A stretch of DNA of 64,000 nucleotides from Bolinopsis microptera (taxonomy: Eukaryota > Ctenophora > Tentaculata > Lobata > Bolinopsidae): NCBI RefSeq assembly GCF_026151205.1, contig NC_087076.1:10020902-10084901 (forward strand), read 5' to 3'. This document shows, one piece after another, positions 47,171-59,929 of the stretch. Positions within the stretch are counted from its first letter, which is position 1, and each line of letters starts with the position of its first letter. The notes beneath the pieces were generated by a model. The model made no database searches, was not told where the DNA came from, and worked only from the letters and a program-made list of their open reading frames with translations. Both the position numbers and the translations under genes were made by a program.

Positions 47171-47459
47171 GGAGGCTGAGGCATGTTTTTGAGAGGGACG
47201 GTATAATAGCTTGTGGTAACAACTGGCCTTTACTTTAATAGGATGAAGTTTTAGTTTTAGGACAGGAAGAAGGCATTAAGAAGATTTGCTCTTTGTTTAC
47301 AAGGCAGAATATAAGCAATGTTGGTTATAATATGTATCAATATCTAGATCTTCGTTTATCAATTTTCACTAAATGGGTTTAAAATTTTAATAGGGAGGGA
47401 AATTCATCAACTTTATAAAAAATGTGCTAAAACTTTAATTATTTGTTTAATTGATTATT

Positions 47460-48076
47460 TGTTTAATTGAGATACTTTGAGCGACTGGAAATAGAAAAAC
47501 TGGCCAAGGCCAAGGGTAAACAGACAGTTTTCAAAGTCGCTATAAAGGGTGGTCGCAAGATTGATGCTGTATTACACTCAATCGAGCAATTTGTGAGAGA
47601 CCACCGGCCACCCTGATTTAGAGATTAAGAAACTGTTTGTGTGTGTAGGGACTAACGACATACGATACTGTCAGACTGGCATTATAAGATTATACAGGTC
47701 TTAAAAGCCCTCTGCAGAAATTTATGTCCAAAATTAAAACCTTAGCTCCCTCAGCAAATATCTTTGTCCAGTCCCTCCTCCCTATACCTGCTAATGGTAA
47801 CCCCAAAGGAGAACAAAATTAAATGTGGTCTTTATGAACAAATTACTCTTTAGTCTTTGTTCCAAATTTAGATTATTTTACCTTGATGTCTTTAGTTTCC
47901 TTAGTTCATGGGGCAACAGGAACTACCAGTTATTTCCTAATTATAGTCTACACTCGAAGAAGTGGGATATTCACCCCAATGATAGGGGTATGGGTGTGTT
48001 AGCAAGACACTGTATCAGGTATCTTTCTCATTCACTCAACATGGTTTACTCCGTTGGGTTACTGAGATCGGTATAA
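47460..48076 (+). pseudogene. Decayed SGNH-hydrolase domain (mobile-element type)
   Basis: Frame-shifted coding remnant with KVAIKGGRKIDAV (block II Gly), LFVCVGTNDIRY (block III GxND) and DIHPNDRGMGVLARH (block V, D-x-x-H context), in order. At least two stops after DHRPP and several further frame changes break it. SGNH domains occur in eukaryotic retroelements and in ordinary esterases; the setting favours the former. It has the same orientation as the AlkB-like remnant 8 kb upstream, and the two may once have been one element. Confidence 0.5.
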
Positions 48077-48930
48077 GTATGATTCATATTTTTTAGATAA
48101 ATTATCTAAATGATGTATTAAAAAGTAAATTCTGAGTGATAGACACCTGGGTAAAACACGACCGTGACATTACTACACATGGGAATAAATGACCAGCAAC
48201 ACTGCATATGAACCGGGAAGTTTAATTCTGTTGCTCGAAAAGTTTGTGGTAAAAGAGAAAAGTCTGCATGCTACGTGTCTGTGTTGTCCAAGTTATGTTC
48301 ACCCATTGGATTATTTGTCAGTTCACTAATTGTAGATATCATACTAACCTACATAAGTTTAATTGTCTCGCAGTCTCGTGTGTAAACGAGGATTTGATTA
48401 GGAAAACTTATACGAAGGAGATATAGGTCATGAATTAATATGATTATGAATATATTACACGTCCTCTTAATTTAGGTAACACGACATCTGTCCAACAGTA
48501 CTATTTTCTTGTGTTTGAAGTAATATCTCAAATTTGGCACATAGAAACTCGCTCAAACTTACACAGATTATCCGTCCTAAAACCACCATACTTTATGGAA
48601 AGTTTCCAGAAAATCGTACAATAGGATACGAATAAACTATTGTCAGAATAACCTATTTTCTGAGTCGGACAGATGTTGCCTAATCAGTTTAATGTGGTTA
48701 CCGTCTCTAAAGTTGACACGAGAGTTATTTATAATCTCCTATCTAATATTATTCAAAGTCAATCCTGTAAACTGATACTCCTTTTTTAGTAATTTGTACA
48801 TGTGTTGTCTCCTTCTGATTTCCAGACTATTACCGGTCACGCTAAATTATAATGACATCATTGTGTCTAAAGAAATCGCTGGCATCACTCAGTAAGCTGC
48901 GCGTCTTTGGTGCGTGTCTTGTTGGAATGC
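48077..48930. other. Non-coding stretch
   Basis: No gene or repeat recognised; AT-rich transition into the GC-rich inverted-repeat mosaic. Confidence 0.4.
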
Positions 48931-48952
48931 ATCAATCCGTATGCAGATCGGC

Positions 48953-50040
48953 GAGATGCGAAGGATTGACATCGTGAATCAAACTTTTATATTGTACATT
49001 AATTCTTTCGAGTGAAAAGTTTGGAGGACTTCGCTGCTTCGACGCGCCGCGCAAACTAGCATTCTTGCTTCGCAGAGCAACGATCTGGAAGGGTTGACAT
49101 CGTCAATCAAGTTAATGGGTGATACTCGTAAAATATTTGTTCCATATGTTTGACCGTCGACGAGTCCAACTCGGCGCGCGTCCTGGTAGGTTGTAAACCT
49201 ACAACAATCAAGTGAAAAGTTTGTAGCGCGATGTGTTACTGTGCTGCGCCGCGCACTCAATGAGGCTTCACTCGCTAGATCGGCGAGTTTGGTTACTGTG
49301 CCGCGCCGAGCTGCGATGAATTGACATCGTCAATTAAGTGAAAAGTGTGACTGGAAAAAGTCACACTTACATACTATGTTTTTAATGAATGAGTAAGATT
49401 CGCGCATGGTAAAAATTGATGATTTATTTGCCCAACGTAGCGCCGCGCGCATCACCAATAAATGAATCCAGAAAATTGCGGAAAATAACTTTGCGAAGGA
49501 GGAACTTCACTATAAATAATTAACACATGGCTATCAACGGGTGATACTCGTAAAATATCTGTTCCATATAATGTGCCTCATATTTTGGAGGACTTCGTAT
49601 TTTGGAGGATTTCGCCGCGCCGCTTCGACGCGCCGCGCAAATTAGCATTCTTGCTTCGTTTCGAAGCAGTGCATCGAAGCACTGCTTCGGTCGCGCTAAA
49701 TCACTCTACAGTCGATTCTCTTATTTTCATCACTTTTAGTTTCGCATTGGATAGAGCACATGTTATACGCGCGCGTTACGTGTGATCATATTTGATTCAC
49801 GATGTCAATCCTTCGCATCTCGCCGATCTGTGGTTGCGAGAAGCATTATTTGATGCGCGCGCGACCCAGTAGTGCATCGCGCTACAAGATCATATTTGAT
49901 CCTGATTTCCTTAATTGTCGATGTCATCTCATGGCAGCTCGGCGCGGCACAGTAGCGCATTTTGCCGATCTAGCCAATGTCGCTGTGAGAAGCCTCATTG
50001 AGTGCGCGGCGCGGCACAGTAACGCATCGCGCTACAATGA
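48953..50040. repeat. GC-rich mosaic of direct and inverted repeats
   Basis: 48953-48990 (GATCGGCGAGATGCGAAGGA start) reappears inverted at 49791-49828. 49229-49335 reappears inverted at 49912-50029. 49015-49150 (CTTCGACGCGCCGCGCAAA, GATACTCGTAAAATAT) recurs directly at 49535-49665 with its parts rearranged. CGCGCCG words are very frequent compared with the AT-rich surroundings. A 27-bp piece around 49073-49099 is also at 60228-60253. No coding capacity. Confidence 0.75.
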
Positions 50041-50044
50041 TTTC

Positions 50045-50685
50045 CCAATTGGCCCCACAAGTAGGAAGTAAAATAAGGACCTCTGTTCAAATCAAAATAG
50101 ATTCAAAATAGTCGGACAACTCAAAATAATAACGTGACTGTGCGCGTCCAATGGACGTAATGAAGGAAATTTGTTATGGTTATCGCAGGAGCAAGGAGAG
50201 ATCACGTTTAGAGTGCGTCTCTCTGATTAGCCCACGTCACTGCACACGTGACTCAGTGACTGTGCAGAGCCAAATATAATAGGGTGCTATGTAACTTGTG
50301 TAAGGTGTGTAAGGTGCGTGTAAGGGACATCTAATTTACTATTAAACACAGCTGGCCGGCAGAGAATTGAAAATATAAGGATTTTTTATGGATGAAATCG
50401 AAGCGAAAACCTTGTAACCCTATGTTTTAGAGTACACTGAACAAGATTAAACTGGTTATAATTATCATACTCAAGGGCAAATTGCTTTAAAATGTACTTG
50501 AATGTCATAGATGCTATTATACGCTTTAACCGGCTTATCGAGTGGCACCAGTCTCTCTCGCCAATATAGTTCTCAGCTTAATTATTATCGGGCTCGTGAA
50601 GGAAAGATCTCGAGTTCATAGGACGAAAACCCTTTTCCCAATTATTTGCTAACATTAACGAATACGTATATTAACCAATATCAAA
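50045..50685. repeat. Left inverted arm of the ~10-kb nested block
   Basis: About 640 bp matching, in inverse orientation, the pieces 54044-54068, 55724-56289 and 59930-60003. Landmarks: AATTGGCCCCACAAGTAGGA (outer), GGCCGGCAGAGAATTGAAAA (middle), AACGAATACGTATATTAACC (inner). Confidence 0.85.
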
Positions 50686-50689
50686 AAGG

Positions 50690-51185
50690 ACTACCAAAGA
50701 TTGTATCGGTACTTCTATAGTATAAGCAGTATAAGCGGTATTTCTAGTCCGCAGTTTTATTCATAGAGGTTTTATGATGAACTAATTATTATCATATGAC
50801 TGTGTTAGGGCTACTTACAGATTGGTTGACGCTCCTGTTAGCGCACATCACTGCAAACGTGACTGTGCAGAGCCAATGCAGTGCCGTGTGTGTAAGGAGC
50901 GTCTATCCTGCATCATACCAACTCCCTAGGGACCACGCTTTCATTACAGAATGGAAACTATGAGAGTAATAGGTGGGTTTGCCGTTTATACAAGAGAAAT
51001 TCCTGTTCGTTTGTAACAATCTAATAATATAGCAGTTTGACAAAAACCTTTAAGTTAAGTTTTTTATAATTTAGGCGTTCATGTATGTTTCCTTGGATAT
51101 AAGTGGATACATTTTTGATAACTGAATACCGGTCTTCGTTTGCATCTAATGCTGGAAGTCAGTAGCAAAACATAAAATCATTAAA
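50690..51185. other. Non-coding lead-in to the Penelope-like element
   Basis: Contains a partial echo of the arm (GTGACTGTGCAGAGCCAA at about 50860) and no coding frame. Likely 5' UTR or flanking sequence of the Penelope-like element. Confidence 0.4.
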
Positions 51186-51189
51186 ATCT

Positions 51190-52950
51190 AAGGAATCTGA
51201 ATTAAAATTTCTCCCAGCCGATAAGGGCAACGCCACTGTGGTGTTAACCCACGAACAATACATAAATAAAGTTAATGAACACTTGACCTCAGGTAGCTAC
51301 ACCCTTTTGAACAAAGACCCCACACAATCCGTCACCTCCAAACTGCACAAAGTCCTCAAGAAACTTCACAATGACAAAAAAGATCACCACAGACCAACTC
51401 AACAAGATGCAGAACCTTCACCCTAGATGGCCTCAACTCTACGGACAACCTAAGATCCATAAACCTGGCGCACCCATCCGTCCCGTAGTTAGTTTTTACA
51501 ACACTCCCCTTCAAGCGCTCCACAAAGTCCTTGCCACAGTCCTCAAACCCCTAGCTCAGAATTCCCTACGCCTTAAAGACTCCTCAGACTTCAAGCACCG
51601 ATTCGACTCCTCCCTCAACCCCTCATACTCCTATCACTCCTCTCTAAACGTTAAGAGCCTCTACACCTCCTGTGACATGCGCCTGGCCCTTAAAACAATC
51701 ATCACATCCTACGAGCAAAAACCCACTCTCCTCCCCTCCAACCTCACCACCACCACCATAGGATCGCTCATCAACTTTTGCCTCGACAACTCCTACCTAG
51801 AATTCAACGGCTCCTTTTACTCCTAAGACGAAGGTGGCACCATGGCCTCCCCCCTCATCGTAGAACTAGCTGAAATACATCTCGCAGAAATAGAATCCTT
51901 AGCCCTCTCCTCATGTCCCGACCCTCCTCATACCTACGCCCACTTCGTTGACGATGGCCTCGGATCCTTCAGAGACAAACAGCACGCAGAATCCTTCCTC
52001 ACTTTCCTCAACTCGCTCACCGAAGACCTCAAATTCACTCAAGAACACCCTTCGTCTGACGGAACCATACCTTTCCTCGACGTCCTCATCCACCCTGACA
52101 AGTCCACCTCAGTCTACAGAAAACCCACCCACACCAACCTCTACACCAAGTATTCATCCTGCACCACAAACTCCTCCAAGAACGCCGTCATCCGATCCCT
52201 CACCAGAAGAGCTTACAACATCTGTTCACCTCGACACCTCGAAGACGAACTAAAGACTGTCAGACACGTTTGCCTTCAGAGCGGCTTCCCACCCCTCCGC
52301 ATCACCACCATCAAGGACGAAGTTCACCGCAAGTTCACCAACCCTCCCCGACATCAATCCTTAGCCTCATTCTACTGACAGACCAGAGATCACGCAATCA
52401 GCGTTTCCCTTCCTTTCCATCCCTCACTCTCCAAACCCATCTCCAAGATACTCGGACAACACGACATCAAAGTGACCCACTCATCAGCCACTACTCTCCG
52501 CAACCTTCTCACCAAGACGAAGACCACACCCCCCACTCAACTCACCCCCAACACCATCTACGAGATATCCTGCTCACAATGTCCCTCCAAGTACACTGGA
52601 CAGACCTACAGACCCCTCATCCAACGAATGAAAGAACACGAAAGATGCTACAGACTCAACAATGCCTTCGACGAAACCACAGACAGGATCAAATCCGCCC
52701 CCGCCCATCATGCCCTAACCACTGGACATTCCATCTCCTGGAACAACATAGAAGTCCTTAAATCACTCACCACACGATCTCAACTTGACTGACAGAACAT
52801 GCTGCTATCCAGATAAGACAACCCTCCATGAACCGTACTGATCGTGCCCCTAAATGTAGCTCACTATGGGACCCCATCCTTCCCAAGATCGCTTCATCCC
52901 TCAAGACCAGGCCATCTGGCATTTCCTTTTCATCTATCTCACAAGCCTAG
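51190..52950 (+). pseudogene. Penelope-like element: RT plus GIY-YIG endonuclease (broken)
   Basis: Reverse transcriptase motifs in order: LPADKGNATVV, GQPKIHKPGAPIRPVVSFYN, an inactivated DEGGTMASPL block, then YAHFVDDGLG in place of the usual catalytic box, PFLDVLIH and VYRKPTHTNLY. Then a C-terminal GIY-YIG endonuclease with IYEISCSQCPSKYTGQTYRP..HER and the REHAA/SLWDPI-like end. The PKIHK box plus GIY-YIG is diagnostic of Penelope-like elements. Breaks seen: a frame change near 51380, in-frame TAA at 51824-51826 and TGA at 52376-52378, and another frame change near 52792. It lies between the inverted arms at 50045-50685 and 54044 onward. Confidence 0.88.
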
Positions 52951-53060
52951 TTTTTTAATGTTATTGTAATGTAATCTGAACACTTTTTCCACCCTCACCA
53001 TTCCACCCTTTCACGTCACACACCACTCATCATTGACAGCACTACATCATATATAATCAC

Positions 53061-53613
53061 CAGAGCTCGACCGGGATTTGGCGATTTTGTCCCGGTCCCG
53101 GTCCCGGCCGGGATTTTGTTTTTAGCCGGGATTTTAGCCGGGATTTTTCCAAAATAAAGTCGGTTTTTGAGCGTATATTTGAGCCCGAATTTCACGAACC
53201 TGTGAACATTTTCCGAAAAGTTTTATTACAACAGTGCTCTACAGTGCTTCTTAATAGTTAGATCATTTCACTTTCTCGTCGCCAAAAGTTTATTGAAAAT
53301 TCAACTTTCAAGTCTTATGTGAAATGTTTATGTTACATGATCAAAATTCTATGAATTTTGATCAATGGTAGTTGGCAAATTTCAAGTCAAACAAAATTGA
53401 CTAATGTTCAAAATTAATTATATGTTCAACTGTTCACTTCATGAGTAACAAATTACAAAATGTTAGAAGAAAGCTGAAGTCCAAACAAACTTAGAAATAC
53501 TCAAGAGTCAGGGGCCTCGCCCTCATCAGCTTCTTCATCTGATGAAATAACTATGTCCACATTGATTTCGCGCTCTCTATCTCAGAGATAAAGAGAGAGA
53601 TAGAGAGAGAGAT

Positions 53614-53656
<43 letters not shown>

Positions 53657-53927
53657 AAGATAGAGAGAGATAGAGATTAGAGAGAGATAGAGTAGTTACT
53701 ACTACTTACTGTCAATTTTAACTTGACATACCTCAGTTTGTTCTGGAAGATTTTATTTAACATATAACACTGTTTCATTTTAACTGAGATTGAGAAATAT
53801 TGGAATAATCCCGGTCCCGGTCCCGGTCGGGATGAGGCTAATCCCGGTCCCGGCCGGGTTTTCATTTCGATCCCGGTCCCGGTCCCGGTCCCGGCCGGGA
53901 CTAAATTTCGATCCCGGTCGACCACTG
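53061..53927. mobile_element. hAT-like MITE with perfect 8-bp TSD
   Basis: Ends CAGAGCTCGACCGGGAT and ...ATCCCGGTCGACCACTG are the CA.NG..CG type seen in hAT elements. ATAATCAC is duplicated exactly at 53053-53060 and 53928-53935. Both subterminal regions are arrays of CCCGGTCCCGGT/CCGGGA words. A (GAGATA)n microsatellite occupies about 53580-53695. No transposase. Inserted in the 3' flank of the Penelope-like element. Confidence 0.9.
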
Positions 53928-54043
53928 ATAATCACCCTTCACAACATCATCCCCAGTTGAAAACGATTTACACAAGTATTTTGAAAGCTCCTGCTAATAC
54001 AATCTTTCGTATCACTTATATGTTTTAAATATCCCCCTCCAGG

Positions 54044-56289
54044 TTGGTTAATATACGTATTCGTTAATACTTACTTGTACTTGATTAGGTCTCCTCAATC
54101 ATTCGAGTGGCCTGCACCAATGAACTCCCGTTTGTGACGTATCATCTCCCTCCAAAGTTTTCGGTCACTAGCCATCTCGCTCGCTCCTTCTAGGTCTATG
54201 TCTGTGTTTCCTGTAAACGCTGCAGCATCTTCCAGCAAAAATTTCCTCCAGTTCTTTCTTGGACGGCCCCTAGATCTTCTTCCATGCGCAGGGGTCCAGT
54301 TAAGCAGGTACTTAGGAAGCCTAGTGTCTGGCATTCTGGTGACATGGCCAAACCACCGCAGGCGGTTTGCTCCTATGAACGTCTCTACTGGATTTATCTT
54401 TGCACGCTCCAGCACTTCAGTGTTTCTAACCCGATCGAGCCATCTTATCCTAAGTATTCTCCTCAAGCAACGCTGATGGAACACCTCAAAGCGATGTAGC
54501 TGCTTTTTGGCTGTGTTCCAAACCTCACTACCATATAACAATATTGTCAAAACCGCTGCCTTATAAATCCTGATCTTTGTATAAGACTGGATGTTGCGGT
54601 TTTTCCATATATTACTCAGTTGATTGAAGGCTCCGGAAGCTTTCTGAATCCTAGCTGACAGCTCATGGTCGATAGTACCGTCGCTGGAGATAATTGTACC
54701 TAAGTACGTAAAATCACTAACTTGCTGCACTGGCGTGTCTTCAACAGTGATGTTCACTGTGGCTTCTTTCGTGTATGGCCGTTGAGAGGTTGCTTTACCA
54801 ATGACCATAGCCTCAGTCTTTTTTACCATTGAATCTGATACCTCCCTGGGCACCATACATACACAAAAGGTCAGTTGTTTCTTGAAGACCTTCCTCGCTG
54901 TTATCCAGTGCAGCCATGTCATCTGCATAGTCTGTATCTAACACAGTGATATCATCAACAAGCGGACTGATAGATCTTTGAAGAACCACTCCGTGGGACA
55001 CCACTTTGTTGCTTTCTGTTCTCTCAGCAGCCACATTGAGGCAGACATTAAAAAGTGGGGGACCCTGAATGTATCCTTGGCCACTGCCTGAACTTACTTC
55101 AAACCATTCTCATAGTTCACCATTGTGTCTAACAGCACTGACAGTTCCATTAAAGAATGCCTGTATTATTCGAATGTATTTACATGGCAGGCCATAATGA
55201 CTGAAAGCTTTCCAAATATAATTCCTGTCGATAGAATCAAAAGCTGCCTTGAAGTCCACAAAATTTACATACTGCAGGGGGAGATTATATTCAATGCAGT
55301 TATGTATAATAGTGCGGAGTGAATAAATCTGATCAATGCATGATCTTTTCTTTCTAAACCCACACTGATTGTCTCGTAGCAAACTTTCTAAACCGTCACT
55401 CATGCGTTGTAATATGATGATTTGATACAGTTTAGATGCTGTAGATCTTAGAGTGATCCCCCTATTATAGGAGCAATGAGAGGTATCACCCTTCTTTGGT
55501 ACAATTATCACGATGCCTTTCAACCAGTCGTCAGGCACTGCTTCTGAATTCCAAACTTTTGAGACAATTTCTCCATCCTATCCACAAGACCACTTGCCCC
55601 ATACTTTAACTGCTCATTAGAGATTTCGTCAATCCCAGCACTTTTGTGGTTCTTTAATTTTTTGAGACAGTTTAAAATCTCAAGTCTAGTGAGACAGTTC
55701 CTTAATCCCAAATATTCGTTAATGTTAGCAAATATTTGGGAAAAGGGTATTCGTCTTCTGAGCTCGAGATCTTTCCTTCACGAGCCCAATAATAATTAAG
55801 CTGAGAACTATAGTGGCGAGAGAGACTGGTGCCACTCGATAAGCCGGTTAAAGCGTATAATAGCATCTATGACATTCAAGTACATTTTAAAGCAATTTGC
55901 CCTTGAGTATGCTAATTATAACCAGTTTAATCTTGTTCAGCGTACTCGAAAACATAGGGTTAGAAGGTTTTCGCTTCGATTTTCATCCATAAAAAATCCT
56001 TATATTTTCAATTCTCTGCCGGCCAGCTGTGTTAAATAGTAAATTAGATGTCCCTTACAAGCACCTAGCGTACACACCTTACACAAGTTACATAGCACCC
56101 TATTGGCTCTGCACAGTCACGTGTGCAGTGACGTGGGCTAATCAGAGAGACGCACTCTAAACGTGATCTCTCCTGCGATAACCATAACAAATTTCCTTCA
56201 TTACGTCCATTGGACGCGCACAGTCACGTGCGGGCAGTCACGTGCAGCGTGACTGCCAATCAGATTTTGTTATTATTTTGAGTTGTCCG
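54044..56289. repeat. Right inverted arm, interrupted by a LINE
   Basis: 54044-54068 and 55724-56289 together are the inverse of 50140-50685. The gap is exactly the LINE at 54069-55712 plus its target duplication. The arm continues at 59930 after the 3.6-kb palindrome. Confidence 0.8.
54069..55712 (-). mobile_element. 5'-truncated LINE (RT to C-terminus), with 11-bp TSD
   Basis: TATTCGTTAAT is duplicated at 54058-54068 and 55713-55723. Reading right to left, RT blocks: KNHKSAGIDEISNEQLKYG, PKKGDTSHCSYNRGITL, NQCGFRKKRSCIDQI, FVDFKAAFDSIDR, then YADDM (catalytic box), VSDFTYLGTIISSDG and WFGHVTRMPDTRLP..GRPRKNW, ending GAGHSND. The C-terminal part (54928-54095) is one long frame; the upstream blocks are in other frames, so the copy is dead. 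The endonuclease end is missing. There is no poly-A tail; the 3' end is AAGTACAAGTAAGT. Confidence 0.88.
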
Positions 56290-56312
56290 ACTTAGTCAGG
56301 GACGAAACGGAA

Positions 56313-59300
56313 TCTCGTTAGCTTTTCGTGTTAAAAGCGATTTCTCGACGGTTATCACCTCTCTAGATGATTCTTAAAACATTTGGACTTCATTGCATTT
56401 TTGAAATAAATGCAATGAGGGCGTTTTCGGCCACACCCTTTTTCAGTGTTTAGCGGTCACTCGAATTTTTGTATTTCGGCCCAGGAAGGTCTTAAAGACT
56501 ATTCCGATACACCAAAATGTGCCTAATAGCCCCATTTATATACAACTTATGAAGCAACTTATACCTTAAAATGGATCGTTTCGGAAATATGGCCGAAAAA
56601 CGGTTTTTGGCTTGACGCAGTTCATAATTTCCGTGATTTTTGGCATTTCCGAATAGGAAGGTCGTAGAGACTATTCTGATACACTAAAATGTACATAATG
56701 GCCACATTTATATACAACTTATGAAGCAACATATACCCTAAAAGGCTAATTTTCGGCAACGTGGCTGAAAAACGGATTTTTGCCTAGCGAACAATGACAG
56801 TATTCACAAATGGGCTATTGGACTGTTAACTAGAAAGGTCTTAAAGACTCATGAGCAACATAACATTTGTCACAAGATGTAAGATGACTCACTTTGTGTC
56901 CAGAAACACCTACAAAAATTGGAGAATGATCTACTTTATTGGGCATCTCTCTTAATGGGCCAGGCCAGCAGCATACTTGTGTCTTACGAAAGGGTAATTT
57001 TTCAAAATTACGGTTTTTTTAGTGAAGGTCAAAGTAAAGGTCAAAGGGTCAGTTGCTAACAGCAAATTGTTTGCAATTGCCGACTCATGAACATCATATA
57101 CTCAAAAACGTTCAATTTAGGAGTGATTAGTAAATAAGTTTAACTACTGTACTGCATGATTTGTGAAAACTCCAACAATTTTTCATTGGCACCAATTTAG
57201 CCAAAATGTAATTCAACTTTTAATTTATTCATTCCATAAAACCATGATATGTACTAAGACTCTTAGAATACCGGACCTAAAATAATTCGGCACTGGATCC
57301 GGACCCCACTTTATAATTATAATTGACTTCACTGCCTCGACCAATATTGGTCTGTAATCGCTGGATTGAGATCTGTTGGCTGCAGTTTAATTTAGCTCAT
57401 TTACCATAATAGTAATACCGCTGTGGTTTGGTTCGCATAGATTTTCCCATCATATGATAATGTGTGTCATTCCCTCGTTTTTTAATCAAGTGGTTACTTA
57501 TAGCTAGTTTTTTTGTTATTACAGGCACAGCTGCCTCGAGATCTTATCTAGGGCACTAATACATTAGTACTAGAACATTAGAACTGTAATTCTAGAACTT
57601 CAGATTAAGATTACTTGGCTGAATGGCAGGGTTCGAGATTCGACTCTAAAACACTCAGTTTAGGAGTGATTAGTAGATTTTACTACTGCATGATATGCGA
57701 AAACTCCAACTAGACAAGGATCATGCTTAATCAAAGTGTTCCTCGACTTGAACTTAAGTCTTGTAACCTACTGGAGTTTGGGCCACTGAATCGAATACGA
57801 CCTGATATTAATTTTAGGATGTCGGGAAATTCATTAAGATTTTTATTCTTTGGTTTTTCAATTGTGCTACGAATCCGAGTTTGAGTTGATAACACCGAAT
57901 TTCCTGTTTGACTCTCAAAGAGAGGAACCAAGGCTTAGGTTCCTCTTTTTGGCTCTGAGATCCAACTTTAAGATCGGACTTCGGAGATCCTCGCGTCGGA
58001 GATCATGTAAGTGTAACATCAGTACCGGAGATCAGACTTTTTTGCTTGATATTGGACCTATAAATCTAATTATATATTCGAAACAGCACGGGATGTAACC
58101 AAGGTTAATTTAGATAAGATATACCAGCTTTCGGGGTTGCAAGACCCCATGAAAGGCAGCTGCCTGCCGGCAGGCAGAGCATCCTAAATCCTCATGCTAT
58201 CCTCACGTTGACCATCTAGGTCCATACCCCAGCCTCTCATTAAAAAACAGCTATTGGGCCCGATATCCGTCCCTTGTCCCGTAGTGCCCCGTAAGTAAGA
58301 AATCGTTCAGATTTTGGTCATTTAGACCCCCTCCCCGATCTAAAATCCACTTTACCCAAAGCTGGAAAAATTTCACATGTGAAACCTAAATAGCTAAATC
58401 AGCATCTCGAGACCTTCTATTATATAAACCCCGTGATCCTACTATAAGCTTATAACTTATTAGGCATTGCATGCCGAAATTAAGATTCACCTCAACTGGT
58501 GACATGAACCTGGTATGTTACCTGAATGCCCTCAGTCAAATCTCGAACCCTGTTAATGTTATTCTGCCAGGTAACCTTAATCTAAGGTTCTAGAATTACA
58601 GTTCTAATGTTCTAGCATTAGTGCCCATGCCCCAGATAAGATCTCGAGGCAGCTCACAGCTGTAATAACAGAAGAACTAGCCAGTCACCACTTGGTTAAA
58701 AAACGAGGGAATGACACGCATTATCATACGATAAGAAAATCTATGCGACTGAAAAAAAGAATATGGGGTCATTCTTAAGTGGGAACCAAACCACTGCGGT
58801 ATTATAGGAAATTAGCTAAATTAAACTGCGGCCAACAGATCTCAATCCAGGGATTACAGATCAATATTGGTCGAGGCAGCGAAATCAATCATAATTATAA
58901 AGTGGGGTACTGGTCAGCGGTCAAGGAACAATCTGGCCCGGATCCAGTGCCGATTTATTTAAGGTCCGATATTCTTGGTACATATATCATGGTTTTATGG
59001 CATGAATAAATAAAAAGTTTGAAGTTGAATTTTGGTCAACACATTTTATTTAAGTTGGTGCCAAGGAAAAATTGTTGGAGTTGTCACAAATCATGTAGTA
59101 GTTATTTACTAATGACTCCTAAAGTGAGCGTTTTTGAGTATATGATGTGTATGAGTCGGCAATTGGGAACAATTTGCTGTTAGCAGCCGATCCTGTGACC
59201 TTAAGAAATCGTGATTTTAAAAATTGCCCTTTCGTAAGACACAAATGTGCTGCTGTCCTGGCCCATTAAGAGAGATGTCCAATAAAGTAGATCATTCTCC

Positions 59301-59908
59301 AATTTTTGTAGGTGTTTCTGGACACAAAGTGAGTCATCTTACATCTTGTGACAAATGTTATGTTGCTCATGAGTCTTTAAGACCTTTCTAGTTAACAGCC
59401 CAATAGCCTATTTGTGAATACTGTCATTGTTCGCTAGGCAAAAATCCGTTTTTCAGCCACATTTCCGAAAGTAAGCCTTTTAGGGTATATGTTGCTTCAT
59501 AAGTTGTATATAAATGTGGCCATTATGTACATTTTAGTGTATCAGAATAGTCCCTACGACCTTCCTAGGCGGAAATGCCAAAAATCACGGAAATTATGAA
59601 CTGCGTCAAGCCAAAAACCGTTTTTCGGCCATATTTCCGAAACGAAGCATTTTAAGGTATATGTTGCTCCATAAGTTGTTTATAAATGGGGCTATTAGGC
59701 ACATTTTGGTGTATCGGAATAGTCTTTAAGACCTTCCTGAGCCGAAATACAACAATTCGAGTGACCGCGAAACACTGAAAAAGGGTGTGGCCGAAAACGC
59801 CCTCATTGCATTTATTTCAAAAATGCAATGAAGTCCAAATGTTTTAAGAATCATCTAGAGAGGTGATAACCGTTGAGAAATCGCTTTTAACACGAAAAGC
59901 TAACGAGA
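56313..59908. mobile_element. 3.6-kb palindromic element with ~1.35-kb arms
   Basis: Arms at about 56313-57645 and 58537-59908 are inverse copies, with diagnostic pairs such as TCTCGTTAGCTTTTCGTG (56313) versus CACGAAAAGCTAACGAGA (59891). The 0.9-kb hinge (57650-58530) is unique. It interrupts the right arm of the larger block between CCGAC (56287) and TATTTTGAATC (59937), which are contiguous in the left arm at about 50099-50119. No transposase frame; an internal direct repeat (TTTAGGAGTGATTAGTA at about 57117 and 57659) is present. Confidence 0.85.
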
Positions 59909-59929
59909 TAGCCTTTTAGAACGGTTGGG

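Noticed and set aside
52270-52761. 163-codon Pro/Ser/His/Thr-rich frame overlapping the GIY-YIG domain
   Set aside because: Alternative frame of the Penelope-like element; the endonuclease frame carries the conserved motifs.
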